Shown: positions 1 through 8,117, counted from the first letter of the stretch. The stretch is DNA of 64,000 nt from Sphingomonas sabuli (GCF_014352855.1 NZ_CP060697.1:1240001-1304000), one strand, 5' to 3'. The notes: generated by a model not told the origin, from the letters alone. Numbers and translations: made by a program.

Positions 1-1
1 C

Positions 2-1594
2 GGTGACGACAGCATGACGGGCGGTCTCGGGAACGACACCTACGACGTGGATACCCTGACTGACCTGGTCGTCGAGGCCGAAGCGGACGGCACCGACACC
101 GTCCGCGTCAGCATAAGCGGATATACGCTGGGGGCGAACGTTGAAAACGGGCTGGTCGACAGTTCTGCCGGCCTCGCCCTGGCCGGCAACGCGCTCGACA
201 ATCACCTCACCGGCGGCAGCGGGACCGACAGCCTGTCCGGCGGCGATGGCGCCGATACGATCGACGGCGGCCTGGACGGCGACACCATGACCGGCGGAAC
301 TGGCCATGACACCTACTATGTTGACGATTTCGGCGATGTGGTCGTCGAAACCACCGGCGAAGGCACCGACCAAGTCCTTTCGTGGCTTTCGAGTTACACG
401 CTCGCGGATTTCGTTGAGAACGCCGAGATGGCGGTTGCGGGCAGCCTTTACGGCAATGGTCTGTCCAACCAGCTGACCGGCAGCGATGGCTATAATTATC
501 TTTATGGCTCTGCCGGCAACGACATCCTGGACGGTGGCGCCGGTGACGATACCATGCGTGGCGGCGCGGGTGACGACACCTATTATGTCGACGTCCTGCT
601 CGACACCGTCGACGAAATCGACTTCGGCTCGAATGGCACGGATACGGTGTTCGTGGGCGTGTCCGGCTACACCCTGACGACCGATGTCGAAAACGGCACG
701 CTGCAAGTCACTGGAACGCTGACCGGTAACGCGTCGGGCAACACGCTCACCGGCACCGCGGGCGGCGACACGCTCTACGGCGCGGGCGGCGCCGACACGC
801 TGATCGGCGGCGAAGGCGCCGACTCGATGGACGGCGGCGCAGGGGCCGACGCTTATTATGTCGACAACGTCGGGGACGTCATCGCCGACGCCGACAGCGA
901 CAGCACCGTCTACATTGCGCTTTCTGCTTACACGTTACCGGACACCGTCCTGTTCGCGAACCTGTTGGTGACCACCGGCGCGACGGTCACTGGCAACGGC
1001 AACGTCAACTGGATTACCGGCAACATCGGCAACGACACGCTCTACGGACTTGGCGGCGACGATACGCTCGAAGGCGGCAACGGTGACGACACGCTCGACG
1101 GCGGGATCGGCACCGATTCGCTGAGGGGCGGGGAAGGCGACGATTACCTGACCGGCGGCGCCGGAGACGACAATCTGACGGGCGGCGCCGGGAACGACAC
1201 CTATTACGGCGGCAACGGGCGGGAGCAGATCAGCGACACCCAGGGGACTGATACCTATATTTTCACCGACATCGCCGACTCCGTGTTCGGCAACCCGGAC
1301 GACATCCGCCACACCACCAGCGCCGACGTGTTCGACTTTACCTTGATCGACGCCGATACGACGGTCGCGGGCAACCAGGATTTCACCTTCTTTGGAATCG
1401 AATACGCGCCTGTTTCGAGTGAGACATACGGAGATTCCCTGTACGCGGGCGCAGGGAATATGTGGGCGACGCAGTTCGACGGAGCATCAAGCTCAACCAT
1501 CTATCTCTATGGTGATGTCGACGGCGGCGGCGCGGATTTCGTCATCAAGATCGTGCTGTCCGCTGGCGAAAGCATGCCGACGCTGATCGGCTGA
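2..1594 (+). CDS. RTX-type calcium-binding repeat protein, 5' end outside window
   Basis: The reading frame is already open at the left edge, so the N-terminus is missing; at least 530 residues are visible. The sequence is built from glycine/aspartate nonapeptides of the GGxGxDxUx type (for example GGAGDDTM, GGNGDDTLDGG, GGAGNDTYYGG) in blocks, separated by longer units with the pattern YYVD...DTV...Y.L...VENG...GN...N.L.G. Such repeats form Ca2+-binding parallel beta rolls in proteins exported by type I secretion. The last 100 residues lack repeats and end in a DVDGGGADF-like segment typical of the C-terminal export domain of this family. No catalytic domain is visible in the part present. 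An adhesin or surface-layer-like role is possible, but the function cannot be fixed without the N-terminus. Confidence 0.85.
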   Translation, partial: GDDSMTGGLGNDTYDVDTLTDLVVEAEADGTDTVRVSISGYTLGANVENGLVDSSAGLALAGNALDNHLTGGSGTDSLSGGDGADTIDGGLDGDTMTGGTGHDTYYVDDFGDVVVETTGEGTDQVLSWLSSYTLADFVENAEMAVAGSLYGNGLSNQLTGSDGYNYLYGSAGNDILDGGAGDDTMRGGAGDDTYYVDVLLDTVDEIDFGSNGTDTVFVGVSGYTLTTDVENGTLQVTGTLTGNASGNTLTGTAGGDTLYGAGGADTLIGGEGADSMDGGAGADAYYVDNVGDVIADADSDSTVYIALSAYTLPDTVLFANLLVTTGATVTGNGNVNWITGNIGNDTLYGLGGDDTLEGGNGDDTLDGGIGTDSLRGGEGDDYLTGGAGDDNLTGGAGNDTYYGGNGREQISDTQGTDTYIFTDIADSVFGNPDDIRHTTSADVFDFTLIDADTTVAGNQDFTFFGIEYAPVSSETYGDSLYAGAGNMWATQFDGASSSTIYLYGDVDGGGADFVIKIVLSAGESMPTLIG

Positions 1595-1605
1595 TCGCCG
1601 CATAA

Positions 1606-2052
1606 CGGCGGCGGGACGACACGCTTTCCGGCGGCACCGGCAACGATACGCTGACCGGCGGCGACGGGGGCGACACCCTCTCGGGCGGCGCCGGCAACGA
1701 CACGATGACCGGCGGGGACGGTTACGACACCTTCGTGTTTACCGACGCGGACATCGCCGGCGGCGTTTACTCCGACGTCATCACCGACGCCTACGTAACG
1801 CGCGATACAATGGACCTTTCCGGCATCGACGCGGACGTCAACACCAACGGCGACCAAGCCTTCCATATCCCCCTCGACCTGTCGAGCCCGTTGCTCGTTG
1901 CGGATCACTTCTCCGGTGCGGCCGGCGAATTGATCCTGATCGTCAACGACGACGGCACCTGGACGTTGATGGGCGACGTCAACGGCGACGCGGCGGCCGA
2001 CTTCGCGATCACCGTCAGCCACCGCTGGACCGCCGACCAGATCATCCTCTAG
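1606..2052 (+). pseudogene. Orphan RTX C-terminal module (fragment, no convincing start)
   Basis: Immediately after the upstream RTX stop, a different frame (following an in-frame TAA at 1603-1605) encodes about four RTX nonapeptides (DDTLSGGTGNDTLTGG...), then an aspartate-rich tail ending GDVNGDAAADFAITVSHRW. This is a second, complete-looking RTX C-terminal export module. The first in-frame ATG (1705) lies inside the repeats and has no ribosome-binding site, and the repeats continue upstream of it. It therefore looks like a relic of a longer protein or a displaced C-terminal cassette rather than a free-standing gene. A programmed or erroneous frameshift joining it to the previous ORF is less likely, because that ORF already has its own normal C-terminus. 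Confidence 0.55.
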
Positions 2053-2214
2053 GCGCGGCGCCGAAAGCGTGGGTGGCGGCATCGCCATAAAGCCGGCGCA
2101 AGCCGATAAAGGGCCGCCATCGGCACCCTGATGCCCGCGCCCTTCGCGCATCCCGCATCCACAGGAAAAATGGGTCAAAACGCATTTAACCGCTTGCGTT
2201 CAGCGGTGGATGAG

Positions 2215-2261
2215 GCACAATAGGTGGTAGTGCGGTAGGGGGAACACGCAACTATTGGTGT
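2215..2261 (+). promoter_or_regulatory. Candidate NrdR box pair upstream of nrdA
   Basis: Two 16-bp elements resemble the NrdR consensus ACACWATATATWGTGT: GCACAATAGGTGGTAG at 2215-2230 and ACGCAACTATTGGTGT at 2246-2261, each about 10/16 matches. Their starts are 31 bp apart, three helical turns, the usual spacing for NrdR boxes. The second element also lies inside a GAACAC...GTGTTC inverted repeat (2242-2263). NrdR is the ATP/dATP-sensing repressor of ribonucleotide reductase genes. The rest of the 388-bp gap 2053-2440 shows no convincing gene. The call rests on spacing, partial matches and position before nrdA. Confidence 0.45.
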
Positions 2262-2440
2262 TCGGCGGCGGAATGACCATATTCCGACGGGTGGGTAAAC
2301 TCGTCCCCGATTTCCACAGGGTGGAACGGTGGTCATGGCCCTCCCCGCACTGCAAAAGGACTCGCCCGGAACCGTCCGGAAGAGTAGAACGATTGGTGAA
2401 CAAACGGCTCGCTTGAGTCGCAAGGATGTGGGGAAGAGCG

Positions 2441-4318
2441 ATGGATTTCACGACTGGTAGCGAGGTTCCGGCCGACGACGTGGCAGCGACCGCCGCCGCG
2501 TCGAGCAAGAGCATCGCCCCGCCCGCCTTCCCGGTCGAAACCGACGAGAGCCGCGACGCCCTGCTGACCGAATTCGGCAAGGAAACCCTGAAGGACCGCT
2601 ACCTTCTGCCGGGCGAAACCAACCAGGACCTGTTCGCCCGCGTCGCTTCCGCTTACGCCGACGATGCCGGCCACGCCCAGCGCATCTACGATTACATCTC
2701 GCGCCTGTGGTTCATGCCCGCGACCCCGGTCCTGTCCAACGGCGGCACCGGCCGCGGCCTGCCGATCAGCTGCTATTTGAACAGCGTGTCCGACAGCCTC
2801 GAAGGCATCGTCGGCACCTGGAACGAAAATGTCTGGCTGGCCTCGCGCGGCGGCGGCATCGGCACCTATTGGGGCAGCGTCCGCGGCATCGGCGAGCCGG
2901 TCGGCCTCAACGGCAAGACCAGCGGCATCATCCCGTTCGTGCGCGTGATGGACTCGCTCACTTTGGCCATTTCGCAGGGTTCGCTGCGGCGCGGCTCGGC
3001 CGCCTGCTACCTCGACATCAACCACCCGGAAATCGAGGAATTCCTTGAGATCCGCAAACCGTCGGGCGACTTCAACCGCAAGGCGTTGAACCTCCACCAC
3101 GGCGTGCTTGTCACCGACGAATTCATGGAAGCGGTGCGCGAAGGCGCCGAGTTCGAACTGAAATCGCCCAAGGACCAGAGCGTCCGCGGCAAGGTCGACG
3201 CCCGCGCGCTGTTTCAGAAGCTGGTCGAAACCCGCCTTGCGACGGGCGAACCGTACATCATCTTCATCGACCAGGTGAACCGGTCGATGCCCAAGCATCA
3301 CCGCGACCTGGGGCTCAAGGTGACGACCTCTAACCTGTGCTCGGAAATCACGCTTCCGACCGGCAAGGACCACAATGGCGCCGACCGTACCGCGGTCTGC
3401 TGCCTGTCGTCGCTCAACCTCGAAACCTGGGACGAATGGAACGGCGACAAGCAGTTCATCGAGGACGTCATGCGCTTCCTCGACAACGTCCTGTCCGACT
3501 ATATCGCCCGCGCCCCGGACGAGATGGCGCGCGCCAAGTATAGCGCGGAACGCGAACGCTCGGTCGGCCTTGGCGTGATGGGTTTCCACAGCTTCCTGCA
3601 GGCCCGCGGCATCCCGTTCGAAGGGGCGATGGCGAAAAGCTGGAACCTCAAGATCTTCAAGCACATCCGGGCGCAGGTCGACACCGCCTCGATGATGCTG
3701 GCGAAGGAACGCGGGCCCTGCCCCGACGCCGCCGACATGGGCGTGATGGAACGCTTTTCGTGCAAGATGGCGATCGCGCCGACCGCGTCCATCTCGATCA
3801 TCTGCGGCGGCACTTCGGCCTGCATCGAACCGATCCCGGGCAACGTCTATACCCACAAGACCCTGTCCGGCAGCTTCTCGGTCAAGAACCCCTATCTGGA
3901 AAAGCTGCTGGCCGAAAAGAACGTGCTGGCGCCCGACAAGGTGTGGAACTCGATCCTCGAACAGGGCGGCAGTGTCCAGCATCTGGACATGCTGACGCAG
4001 GAAGAAAAGGACGTGTTCAAGACCAGCTTCGAAATCGACCAGCGCTGGTTGCTCGAACTGGCCGCCGACCGCACGCCGTACATCGACCAGGCGCAGTCGC
4101 TGAACCTGTTCATCCCGGCCGACAGCGACAAGTGGGACCTGTTGATGCTCCACTTCCGCGCGTGGGAGCTGGGCATCAAGTCGCTCTATTACCTCCGTTC
4201 GAAGTCGGTGCAGCGCGCCGGGTTCGCCGGTGGGGTCGAGGCCGACAACACCGCCGACCTCAAGGAAATCCAGCTCGCCTCGACCACCGATTACGACGAA
4301 TGCCTCGCCTGCCAGTAA
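2441..4318 (+). CDS. nrdA: Ribonucleoside-diphosphate reductase, alpha (catalytic) subunit
   Basis: Large subunit of the class I ribonucleotide reductase, which reduces ribonucleoside diphosphates to deoxyribonucleotides using a radical supplied by NrdB. The active-site cysteines are visible in PISCYLN, NLCSEI and CCLSSLNLE, the radical-transfer tyrosines in SLYYLRSKS, and the C-terminal thiol shuttle in ECLACQ (CxxC). At about 625 residues it is shorter than E. coli NrdA (761); the N-terminus begins almost directly with the core, so no ATP-cone allosteric domain is seen. The ATG at 2441 is preferred over 2426 because GGGAAGAG sits just upstream of it. It heads an operon ending with nrdB at 5602, with four small membrane-protein genes between. 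Confidence 0.95.
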   Translation: MDFTTGSEVPADDVAATAAASSKSIAPPAFPVETDESRDALLTEFGKETLKDRYLLPGETNQDLFARVASAYADDAGHAQRIYDYISRLWFMPATPVLSNGGTGRGLPISCYLNSVSDSLEGIVGTWNENVWLASRGGGIGTYWGSVRGIGEPVGLNGKTSGIIPFVRVMDSLTLAISQGSLRRGSAACYLDINHPEIEEFLEIRKPSGDFNRKALNLHHGVLVTDEFMEAVREGAEFELKSPKDQSVRGKVDARALFQKLVETRLATGEPYIIFIDQVNRSMPKHHRDLGLKVTTSNLCSEITLPTGKDHNGADRTAVCCLSSLNLETWDEWNGDKQFIEDVMRFLDNVLSDYIARAPDEMARAKYSAERERSVGLGVMGFHSFLQARGIPFEGAMAKSWNLKIFKHIRAQVDTASMMLAKERGPCPDAADMGVMERFSCKMAIAPTASISIICGGTSACIEPIPGNVYTHKTLSGSFSVKNPYLEKLLAEKNVLAPDKVWNSILEQGGSVQHLDMLTQEEKDVFKTSFEIDQRWLLELAADRTPYIDQAQSLNLFIPADSDKWDLLMLHFRAWELGIKSLYYLRSKSVQRAGFAGGVEADNTADLKEIQLASTTDYDECLACQ

Positions 4319-4355
4319 GCCCTCGGCCGGGCGGCGCGGCCCAAGGAGTTAGCGT

Positions 4356-4505
4356 ATGAAACTTGTCCCCAAGCTCAAAACGCCCAAGACCAAGGCCGGC
4401 AAGGCCGGGATGATCGCCGGCGGCGTGATCGGCGGCCTGCTCGCGCTCGACCTGTTGGCGCTGGCCGCGACCGCGGTGATCGCCGCGACCATGGGATCGC
4501 GGTGA
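4356..4505 (+). CDS. Small single-pass membrane protein (49 aa)
   Basis: A short ORF with a good ribosome-binding site (AAGGAG, 8 nt before ATG) lies 37 bp after nrdA. The product starts with a lysine-rich stretch (MKLVPKLKTPKTKAGKAG), followed by one glycine/alanine/leucine-rich hydrophobic segment of about 28 residues (GGVIGGLLALDLLALAATAV) and a very short tail. The basic N-terminus followed by a membrane helix predicts an inner-membrane protein with the N-terminus inside. No family is recognised. Its position between nrdA and nrdB suggests co-transcription. Confidence 0.55.
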   Translation: MKLVPKLKTPKTKAGKAGMIAGGVIGGLLALDLLALAATAVIAATMGSR

Positions 4506-4647
4506 CGCTTTCGGCCTGCCTTGCTTCCGGACTGGACCGCACCCGCGCCGCCGCACGGCCGCGCGCGCGGTTCTCGGGCCGGGGCCACCTGGTGAGCGGT
4601 GGGCTCTCCGGGCGGCCCCGGTCCTTTCGTCGCGGGCGGGCCGCGCA

Positions 4648-5061
4648 ATGATGCGCAAGCTTCATCGCTGGCTGGCGGTGCTGTTCGGCGCCTTCCTGCT
4701 GTGGATCAGCGCGACCGGCGTGCTCAGCCACATCGGCACCATCAACAACGAAGGGCTGTTCGAAAGCGACGCCGGCGAACGCGCCCGTCCCGCGCTGCCC
4801 GAAGGCTTCGTCTGCCCCGAAACGGTCACCTGCCGGCCGAAGCCCGCGCCGCAGGCCGGCCAGTGGAACGTCGGCTATCTCCACCACCTTCATTCGGGCG
4901 AGGAGTTCGGCCCCGTCGGCACGATCGTTTCGCTGCTCAGCGGGCTGGCCCTGTTCTTCTTCGCTTTCTCCGGCCTCTATCTCTACATCCAGATGTACCG
5001 CGGGCGGATCGTCCGCGTGGAGCAGGGCAAGTCGGTTCGCGGCGGAAGGGTCTTCTGGTGA
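4648..5061 (+). CDS. PepSY-associated transmembrane (PepSY_TM) domain protein
   Basis: The 137-residue product opens with RKLHRWLAVLFGAFLLWISATGVLSH, the characteristic first helix of PepSY-TM proteins, and has a second membrane helix near residues 92-117 (LLSGLALFFFAFSGLYLYIQM) ending in basic residues. The periplasmic loop between them carries two cysteines and the motif YLHHLHSGEEFG, a histidine-rich stretch that might bind metal or haem. Related proteins occur with iron-siderophore uptake or flavoprotein/haem reductase systems. The next gene overlaps its stop by 4 bp (GTGA). ATG at 4648 or 4651 could be the start. The preceding 142 bp (4506-4647) is very GC-rich and holds no gene that can be supported. 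Confidence 0.75.
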   Translation: MMRKLHRWLAVLFGAFLLWISATGVLSHIGTINNEGLFESDAGERARPALPEGFVCPETVTCRPKPAPQAGQWNVGYLHHLHSGEEFGPVGTIVSLLSGLALFFFAFSGLYLYIQMYRGRIVRVEQGKSVRGGRVFW

Positions 5062-5246
5062 ATCTGACCACGGTCGCCCTCGGCCTCGTGTTCGTCGCGC
5101 TCGGCTACGGCTTCGTCGCCAGCGCGAAGAAGCAGCCCGACGCGCACAAGGCCGGCAACCACCGCTTTGCCGGCGGCATGATGGTCGGCGCCGGCCTCAT
5201 CATGCTCGGCGTTGGCGCTTTCTCCTACATCGCGAGGCAGGGATGA
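5058..5246 (+). CDS. Small two-helix membrane protein (62 aa)
   Basis: Starts at a GTG overlapping the stop of the PepSY-TM gene (GTGA), and its own stop overlaps the next ATG (ATGA), so it is embedded in a translationally coupled chain. Two hydrophobic segments are visible: NLTTVALGLVFVALGYGFVA near the N-terminus and GGMMVGAGLIMLGVGAFSYI near the C-terminus. They are separated by a short basic loop (KKQPDAHKAGNHR). It is predicted to be an inner-membrane hairpin with the loop on the cytoplasmic side. No family is recognised. The start choice rests on the overlap pattern and on the uninterrupted frame. Confidence 0.6.
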   Translation: MNLTTVALGLVFVALGYGFVASAKKQPDAHKAGNHRFAGGMMVGAGLIMLGVGAFSYIARQG

Positions 5247-5602
5247 GCGGCTATCGCCGGCACAGCTACGACCCGAACGTCTACGACCAGCCGGGCAAGC
5301 CGCTGAAGCCGTACAATTGGGTGCAATGGACCGGCGTCGCCTTCGCCATGCTCGGGCTCGCCGCTTTTGGCGTTCACCTCGCCGGCGCGATCGGCTGGAT
5401 CGACCCGGTGCTCGACGAGCCGACGTTCGCTTTCCTCTTCTCTCTCATCGGCGCCCTGCTCATCAATTCCCGCCGCGAACCCGGCACGCCGGTCGGCTCA
5501 GAACAGCTCGCCCGCAACCGCAAGGTCCTGCTCGTCGCCATCGGCGTTCTCGCCGTCCTTTTCGCAATCCTGCTCGCCCTCCAATTATCGGGAGCCCTCT
5601 GA
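5243..5602 (+). CDS. Membrane protein of unknown function, coupled to nrdB (119 aa)
   Basis: ATG overlaps the previous stop (ATGA), and the TGA shares one base with the nrdB ATG at 5602. The N-terminal about 28 residues are polar and tyrosine/proline-rich (GYRRHSYDPNVYDQPGKPL). Three hydrophobic segments follow: VAFAMLGLAAFGVHLAGAIG, PTFAFLFSLIGALLI and VLLVAIGVLAVLFAILLAL. This implies an inner-membrane protein with a cytoplasmic tail. It is not assigned to a known family. Its tight coupling to nrdB suggests that expression is balanced with ribonucleotide reductase, but no mechanistic link can be read from the sequence. Confidence 0.7.
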   Translation: MSGYRRHSYDPNVYDQPGKPLKPYNWVQWTGVAFAMLGLAAFGVHLAGAIGWIDPVLDEPTFAFLFSLIGALLINSRREPGTPVGSEQLARNRKVLLVAIGVLAVLFAILLALQLSGAL

Positions 5603-6660
5603 TGCCCCTCCTCCAAGCCAACAAAGCCTACAAGCCGTTCGAATACCCTTGGGCGTTCGAATATTGGAAGCGGCAGCAGCAGATCCACTGGATGCCGGAA
5701 GAAGTGCCGCTGGGCGAGGATTGCCGCGACTGGGCGCAGAAGCTGACCGAGCATGAGCGCAACCTGCTCACGCAGATCTTCCGCTTCTTCACGCAGGCCG
5801 ACGTGGAAGTGCAGGATTGCTACCACGAAAAATACGGCCGCGTGTTCAAGCCGACCGAAATCAAGATGATGCTGACCGCCTTCTCCAACATGGAAACGGT
5901 CCACATCGCGGCCTACTCGCACCTGCTCGACACGATCGGCATGCCCGAAAGCGAATATGGCGCCTTCCTCCAGTACAAGGAGATGAAGGACAAGCACGAT
6001 TACCTGAACACCTTCGGCGTCGACACGGACGAAGACATCGCCAAGACGCTGGCCATGTTCGGCGGCTTCACCGAGGGGCTGCAGCTGTTCGCCAGCTTCG
6101 CGATGCTGATGAACTTCCCGCGCTTCAACAAGATGAAGGGCATGGGGCAGATCGTCAGCTGGTCGGTGCGCGACGAAAGCCTGCACTGCGAAGGCATCAT
6201 CAAGCTGTTCCACACCTTCGTGAAGGAACGCGACTGCCTGACGAAGAACGTCAGGGAAGAGATCATCGACCAGTGTCAGAAGACGGTGCGGCTCGAAGAT
6301 GCGTTCATCGACCTAGCGTTCGAAATGGGCCCGGTCGAAGGCATGACCGCCAAGCAGATCAAGAAGTACATCCGCTACATCGCCGACTGGCGGCTGGGGC
6401 AGCTCGGCTTCGCGCCGGTCTACATGGTCGACGACCACCCCCTCCCCTGGCTCGCGCCGATGCTCAACGGCGTCGAACACGCCAACTTCTTCGAAACCCG
6501 CGCGACCGAATATTCGAAGGCCGCGACGCGCGGAAACTGGAACGAAGTGTGGGACAATTTCGACCGCCGGCAGAAGGCCAAGGGCGATGCGGCCAACGAT
6601 GCTGCCGAGGGTGGCGATGGGCCGGATATGTTCGAGCAGGCGGGGGTGGCTGCGGAGTAG
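5602..6660 (+). CDS. nrdB: Ribonucleoside-diphosphate reductase, beta (radical-generating) subunit
   Basis: The 352-residue small subunit of class I ribonucleotide reductase, a ferritin-like helical bundle that holds a dimetal centre and a tyrosyl radical. Metal ligands are recognisable in QADVEVQD (Asp), SNMETVHIAAYSHL (Glu and His) and SVRDESLHCEG (Glu, His). The Tyr in AAYSHLLDTIG corresponds to the radical Tyr122 of E. coli NrdB. The start at 5602 overlaps the preceding stop; the frame continues upstream, but without conserved sequence. The last about 35 residues are Asp/Glu/Ala-rich and end in an acidic tail, where the NrdA-binding C-terminus is expected. A terminator follows at 6769-6797. 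Confidence 0.95.
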   Translation: MPLLQANKAYKPFEYPWAFEYWKRQQQIHWMPEEVPLGEDCRDWAQKLTEHERNLLTQIFRFFTQADVEVQDCYHEKYGRVFKPTEIKMMLTAFSNMETVHIAAYSHLLDTIGMPESEYGAFLQYKEMKDKHDYLNTFGVDTDEDIAKTLAMFGGFTEGLQLFASFAMLMNFPRFNKMKGMGQIVSWSVRDESLHCEGIIKLFHTFVKERDCLTKNVREEIIDQCQKTVRLEDAFIDLAFEMGPVEGMTAKQIKKYIRYIADWRLGQLGFAPVYMVDDHPLPWLAPMLNGVEHANFFETRATEYSKAATRGNWNEVWDNFDRRQKAKGDAANDAAEGGDGPDMFEQAGVAAE

Positions 6661-6768
6661 TTGCTGTTCGCCTGCGGGCAGGGTGGCGGAGCGAGCTTAA
6701 AGGCTCCGGAGGCGGGCAGCGTCGATGAAATGCTCGTGTAGGTGTGTATTCGGAGGTAGTTAAGCGGC

Positions 6769-6797
6769 CGGAGCGCTGAGAGAGCGCTTCCGTTTTT
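6769..6797 (+). terminator. Rho-independent terminator of the nrdA-nrdB operon
   Basis: CGGAGCGCT and AGCGCTTCCG form a 9-bp stem with one bulged T and a five-base loop, directly followed by TTTTT (6793-6797). The position, 110 bp after the nrdB stop and before the AT-richer patch, fits transcription termination of the ribonucleotide reductase operon. The rest of 6661-6898 holds no gene. A TTGACG hexamer at 6821-6826 could be a -35 element for the next genes. Confidence 0.75.
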
Positions 6798-6898
6798 GAT
6801 AACAAACACACGGCTGTTTCTTGACGTTTAGCGATAATCGGACAGGATCGCAGTCGCCGAATTGCTAACCGCGCTCCTCCGAAGCAGTGGAGGACCCG

Positions 6899-7522
6899 AT
6901 GGCCCTACCAAAATCGTACCTAACGAGCGTTAAAAACCTGCCGGCTATTCTGGCAGCCATTCAGCAAGCCCAGGCGCCTGATAGATTCACGCAAGCGTTT
7001 CTAGAATCACTGGAATTCAAGTCCAGTTCCGATCGATTGATCATCGGTGTGCTAAAATCGCTCGGATTCCTTGACGACAGCGGAACGCCGACCGAGCGAT
7101 ACTATCGTTTTCTCGACCAGACCCAAGCGCCGCAGGTCATCGCCGAAGGCGTTCGCGATGCTTACGGCGACTTATTCAAGGTCAACAAATCCGCTCAGAC
7201 CCTGTCTCGAAACGACCTCATCAACAAATTTAAAACCCTGTCACAGGGACAGTTGTCGGACTCGGTCCTCGATAAGCTTGCCACTACGTTCCAAGCCTTG
7301 GTTAAGGAGGCGGACTTCTCAAAGGCTTCCGAGTCTCTGCCAGAAGCGACGGAGGAACAAGAGACCTCATCCGCTGAGCGAGAACAGATCAATCCGCTGT
7401 TAGAAAGGTCTCGCGTGAGCCTTGGAGGGATGCACTACAATATTCAGCTCATCCTTCCGGATACGCGCGATCCGAAAGTGTTCGACGCCTTGTTCAGAAG
7501 CCTGAGGGAGCATCTGTTTTGA
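6899..7522 (+). CDS. DUF5343 family protein
   Basis: The product (about 207 aa) begins MALPKSYLTSVKNLPAILAA and contains the stretch SSDRLIIGVLKSLGFLDD followed by TERYYRFLDQTQ, hallmarks of DUF5343. This predominantly helical domain of unknown function resembles winged-helix or DNA-binding modules and is often found in mobile or accessory regions. The C-terminal 50 residues form a separate segment after a Glu/Ser-rich linker. ATG 6899 is preferred because GGAGG lies 5-6 nt upstream; a GTG at 6887 is less well placed. The stop overlaps the start of the HEPN gene, so the two products are probably made together. Base composition and codon use are clearly less GC-rich than the neighbours, suggesting horizontal acquisition. 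Confidence 0.8.
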   Translation: MALPKSYLTSVKNLPAILAAIQQAQAPDRFTQAFLESLEFKSSSDRLIIGVLKSLGFLDDSGTPTERYYRFLDQTQAPQVIAEGVRDAYGDLFKVNKSAQTLSRNDLINKFKTLSQGQLSDSVLDKLATTFQALVKEADFSKASESLPEATEEQETSSAEREQINPLLERSRVSLGGMHYNIQLILPDTRDPKVFDALFRSLREHLF

Positions 7523-8097
7523 GCGTGTCCGAGGTCTACGATTTCGTATTCCGAGCTTTGCTCACAGAGGAGGCATTAGACTCGGCTGGCCGACAAAGTT
7601 CGCGGACACAAAGGGTAGAATTTGCCACTCTCAGGAGCCTGCTTGGCGTCGATGTGATCGATGAGGCGCACGTTGAAGCGGCGGATAAGATGTCACAAGT
7701 TTATGTAGCTGTGGCGGCGTTCGAAAACTCCGTTCGACAACTCGTGACGGACGTAATGATCGACAACTTCGGGGAGGATTGGTGGGAGACGAAAGTTCCG
7801 ACTCCTGTCAAAAATGATGCAAAGCAGCGCCTGGAAAACGAGGAAAAGGTGCGGTGGCACGTCAAGCGCGGATCGGACCCTTTAAATTACACAATGCTCG
7901 GTCAGCTCTTAAGCATCATCCTCAACAACTTCGACGCGTTTGAGCCATTTCTTCACGACAAAGATTGGGCAAAAAGCATTTTTGATACCGTTGAGAAATC
8001 CAGAAACGTAATCATGCACAGTGGTATGTTGTCGGAACGTGACATGGCCCGAATTGGATCTTTCATCAAAGACTGGAATGCTCAGGTTGCGCTTTAG
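7519..8097 (+). CDS. Swt1-type HEPN domain protein, putative RNase
   Basis: The 192-residue protein matches the Swt1-like HEPN pattern: an N-terminal helical region, a central AAFENSVRQLVTDVM helix with FGEDWWETKVP, then GSDPLNYTMLGQL, and near the C-terminus SRNVIMHSG. The last contains R-N-x3-H (Rx4-6H), the catalytic signature of HEPN ribonucleases. HEPN proteins are common toxins or effectors in toxin-antitoxin, abortive-infection and CRISPR systems. Translation starts at TTG 7519, overlapping the DUF5343 stop (TTGA), or at GTG 7525. The coupling implies that DUF5343 is its partner, possibly a regulator, target sensor or antitoxin; that role is inference. Confidence 0.75.
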   Translation: MSVSEVYDFVFRALLTEEALDSAGRQSSRTQRVEFATLRSLLGVDVIDEAHVEAADKMSQVYVAVAAFENSVRQLVTDVMIDNFGEDWWETKVPTPVKNDAKQRLENEEKVRWHVKRGSDPLNYTMLGQLLSIILNNFDAFEPFLHDKDWAKSIFDTVEKSRNVIMHSGMLSERDMARIGSFIKDWNAQVAL

Positions 8098-8117
8098 CCT
8101 TATGTATCAGTTGGTGC

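Noticed and set aside
200..1250. Tandem DNA repeats in the RTX gene as a CRISPR or satellite array
   Set aside because: They are degenerate 27-bp units encoding RTX nonapeptides, explained by the protein.
2333..4153. Long ORF (606 codons) on the minus strand opposite nrdA
   Set aside because: It is the antisense shadow of a strongly conserved nrdA in a high-GC genome. It lacks a ribosome-binding site and gives a His/Arg/Asp-rich product typical of such shadows.
5212..5601. Upstream extension of the nrdB frame
   Set aside because: The open frame before 5602 overlaps a coupled membrane-protein gene and gives Arg/Pro-rich sequence unlike NrdB. The conserved protein starts at 5602.
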